Shown one piece after another: positions 62,169 to 64,000 of a stretch of DNA of 64,000 nucleotides (within the stretch, counting starts at the first letter, position 1; the number at the start of each line of letters is the position of its first letter). The stretch comes from Bacteroidota bacterium (GTDB taxonomy: Bacteria; Bacteroidota; Bacteroidia; Bacteroidales; Tannerellaceae): positions 1 to 64,000 of the forward strand of contig JAEYVY010000015.1 in NCBI GenBank assembly GCA_023429375.1. Reading direction: 5' to 3'. The position numbers were made by a program, and so were the translations under genes. Under the pieces are notes generated by a model. The model was not told where the DNA came from. It did no database searches and was given only the letters and a program-made list of their open reading frames with translations.

Positions 62169-63063
62169 ATTGAGTCCTATAGGCAAAAGGAGATAAACCT
62201 GTGTGTAAACTAAAATATCTACTAAAATGTGATTGATTAGAGAAATTTAATTTATCACTTATCTGCTGAATGGTTAAGGACGTATTTTTGAGTAATATTT
62301 TTGCTTCTAAAATAACATATTCATTAATCCAATCTGACGCTCTCTTTCCACTAATCTCAAAAATGATTCTTGAAAAATATTTTGGAGTCAAAGAAGCCTT
62401 ACTTGCATAATACTGAATCTTACGATGTATGTAGAATTCATCGTTTACATCACGAATAAAACGATAGAATATTTCTTCATTTCTGCTACTGCTTTCAACT
62501 ATTTTTTCTTGCTCAGATAAAAGCACATTACAAACATGATAGAACATGATCCTAAAATAATGATGAACTATTAGCGTTCTGTATTTATTATCTTTTTGTC
62601 GAATAGAGTTTCGGATACCGTTGAAAAGATTCTGTGTTTCGCCAATATGTTCATGAGGAATTGTATGGCTCGATTTCCAAATCAAGGTTTTTCCCACATC
62701 AAATAATAGACTGCGAATATCACTTTGCTCAAGTAAAAAACCATCTTTCACCAACAAACATCCAGCTTTCAAATCAGGGCTAATCTCATAAAATTGAAAT
62801 ATTTGATCTGTCTGGATAACAATAAATTCATTTTCCGAAACGATAATCTCATTCACCCCTTGCTTTATTTTCAAATACCCTTTAGTGCACACAATTATCA
62901 TGTTCAGATTAATTCTCATGGGGTAATTCGGAACATCTAATATTTCAAACAAATCTCTCGTATCTTCAAAATTGTCAAAAACAACAAATTCATCAGATAA
63001 AGCATCAGCCTCTAATTTATTCCATATCGTTTCGAGGCTTATATCAAATACTTTTTCACCCAT
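62167..63063 (-). CDS. AraC-family transcriptional regulator
   Basis: 298 residues. The N-terminal part looks like a cupin-type sensing domain (LNMIIVCTKGYLKIKQGVNE, then ENEFIVIQTDQIFQFYE). The C-terminal 100 residues are a double AraC HTH (YYASKASLTPKYFSRIIFEISGKRASDWI, then LTIQQISDKLNFSNQSHFSRYF). It is divergent from the efflux adaptor gene at 63201 with 137 bp between, so it most likely controls that efflux operon. Confidence 0.9.
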   Translation of the reverse strand: MGEKVFDISLETIWNKLEADALSDEFVVFDNFEDTRDLFEILDVPNYPMRINLNMIIVCTKGYLKIKQGVNEIIVSENEFIVIQTDQIFQFYEISPDLKAGCLLVKDGFLLEQSDIRSLLFDVGKTLIWKSSHTIPHEHIGETQNLFNGIRNSIRQKDNKYRTLIVHHYFRIMFYHVCNVLLSEQEKIVESSSRNEEIFYRFIRDVNDEFYIHRKIQYYASKASLTPKYFSRIIFEISGKRASDWINEYVILEAKILLKNTSLTIQQISDKLNFSNQSHFSRYFSLHTGLSPFAYRTQ

Positions 63064-63200
63064 ATACTGAACTTTATGATTGCAAATAAGTAAAAAACAA
63101 GAAGGTTTACAAATAGAATTCGACCTTTTGATAAATTTCTCCGATTTTTAGGTCTTTACTCATCCTAAATAAAGCCTGAACTTTGCAAAAAAATATTGTG

Positions 63201-64000
63201 ATGAAAAGATTTAGATTAGAACTATTGTACATTTTCATGCTTTTATTACCAGCATGTTCAGAAAAAGAAAGCGAGGAACAGATTACACCTTTTGTAAAAA
63301 CAACGACAGTATTGGCTTATGACAATAAACAAGAAATATTATTGCCAGGGAAAATAAAAGCTTCTTTGGACGTAAACCTCTCATTTAAACTAAGCGGAAC
63401 TATTCAGAAGGTTTATGTCAATCAGGGAGATTTTGTCAAATCCGGACAACTACTAGCTGAAATTGATCCAACAGATTATGAAATCCAGCTATCGGCCACT
63501 GAAGCTGAATATAAACAAGTTAAAAGCGAAGCTGAAAGGATCATGGCCTTATATGAAAAGGGAAGTGTCACACCAAATGATTACGAAAAAGCCCTTTACG
63601 GCTTAAAACAAATCACTGCTAAATACGAGGCTCACAAGAAAGCATTAAACGACACACGTTTATATGCTCCATTTGACGGATATATACAAAAGCGTTTTTT
63701 CCACCCAAACGAAACAGTAGCTGCGGGATACCCGATATTTTCTATGATTAACTCCGGCAAACTTGAAGTGGAGGTTAATATATCTTCTTCTGATTTCATA
63801 AAGCAAGATATTTTTTCCAGTTTCAGTTGCACGGTAGACGTTTTAGGAGGACGTACATTCCCTCTTGAATTGATATCAATCAATCAGAAAGCAAACATGA
63901 ATCAGCTTTACACCATGCGACTTGGCTTTAAAGAAAAAATCGATAAAATGTCACCTACACCAGGGATGACCACTATGGTTTCTATATTTTATAACAATAC
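63201..64000 (+). CDS. RND efflux periplasmic adaptor (partial, runs off the window)
   Basis: The first 266 codons of an HlyD/AcrA-type membrane-fusion protein starting MKRFRLELLY, with a lipobox LPACSEK. The biotinyl-lipoyl-like halves are seen in LSFKLSGTIQKVYVNQGDFVKSGQLLAEIDP and TRLYAPFDGYIQKRFFHPNETV, flanking a short helical hairpin; the beta-barrel domain follows. Its RND pump partner presumably lies just beyond the window. It is divergent from the AraC regulator. A GAACTTTG at 63178-63185 may be its -7 box. Confidence 0.9.
   Translation, partial: MKRFRLELLYIFMLLLPACSEKESEEQITPFVKTTTVLAYDNKQEILLPGKIKASLDVNLSFKLSGTIQKVYVNQGDFVKSGQLLAEIDPTDYEIQLSATEAEYKQVKSEAERIMALYEKGSVTPNDYEKALYGLKQITAKYEAHKKALNDTRLYAPFDGYIQKRFFHPNETVAAGYPIFSMINSGKLEVEVNISSSDFIKQDIFSSFSCTVDVLGGRTFPLELISINQKANMNQLYTMRLGFKEKIDKMSPTPGMTTMVSIFYNN

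Overview
The window comes from a member of the Bacteroidales (Bacteroides/Parabacteroides-like). Grounds: two SusC/SusD outer-membrane pairs, many Tat- and lipoprotein-exported sugar enzymes, a long SecA, a Bacteroidota-type omega subunit (RpoZ) and DUF4293 protein, and promoters of the Bacteroidota form (-33 TTTG/ATTG, about 20 bp, -7 TAnnTTTG) before tRNAs and several genes. I cannot name the species.

Layout. 1-3485: end of an integrated mobile element (prophage or integrative element) lodged against the 3' end of tRNA-Gln. It holds a divergent regulatory switch (S24/CI-like repressor, three identical palindromic operators, two small leftward genes) and a tyrosine integrase whose N-terminus is in a different frame, joined at an A AAA AAC slippery heptamer. 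3486-9231: tRNA-Gln, SMP-30 protein, Tat aldo/keto reductase, tRNA-Asp, and a leftward group of exported enzymes (flavin reductase-like lipoprotein, nucleoside hydrolase, ADP-ribosylglycohydrolase).

9232-22448: a rightward glycan-utilisation locus: SusC, SusD, hairpin, GH20-like Tat protein, alpha/beta hydrolase, DUF1080, then a second unit with SGNH esterase, GH109 alpha-N-acetylgalactosaminidase, NagB-type deaminase and sugar permease. The gene set points to N-acetylhexosamine (probably GalNAc-containing) glycans. Both units start with a LacI-type palindrome and a very similar 52-bp promoter at identical spacing, so they look like one regulon.

22449-36858: three tRNAs, then mostly leftward housekeeping genes: SGNH hydrolase, purine nucleoside phosphorylase, MTA/SAH deaminase, DEAD-box helicase, M20 dipeptidase, PhoH, DUF4293, RpoZ, BamD, ACT protein, phenylacetate-CoA ligase, a TonB receptor with a strong promoter/palindrome, and a hemolysin III-type protein.

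36932-51817: a leftward carbohydrate region. SusC/SusD, terminator, Gfo/Idh oxidoreductase and GH2 beta-galactosidase come first. Then follows a tight five-gene operon: tetrahaem NapC-like/SUMF1 fusion, Tat-exported Gfo/Idh oxidoreductase, Tat-exported TIM-barrel protein, DUF542/hemerythrin-like protein and a LuxR-type regulator with a degenerate receiver. This resembles a periplasmic oxidative sugar pathway with its own electron-transfer protein.

52343-64000: QueF, a second DUF1080 protein, DnaX, then a DUF4105 (Lnb-like) membrane protein translationally coupled to an alkaline-phosphatase-fold protein that appears to have lost nearly every catalytic residue, SecA, an AraC regulator and the start of an RND efflux adaptor. 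Two intergenic loci (33596-33714 and 52869-53010) carry a phased array of a short GC-rich module and A/T spacers that no gene explains.
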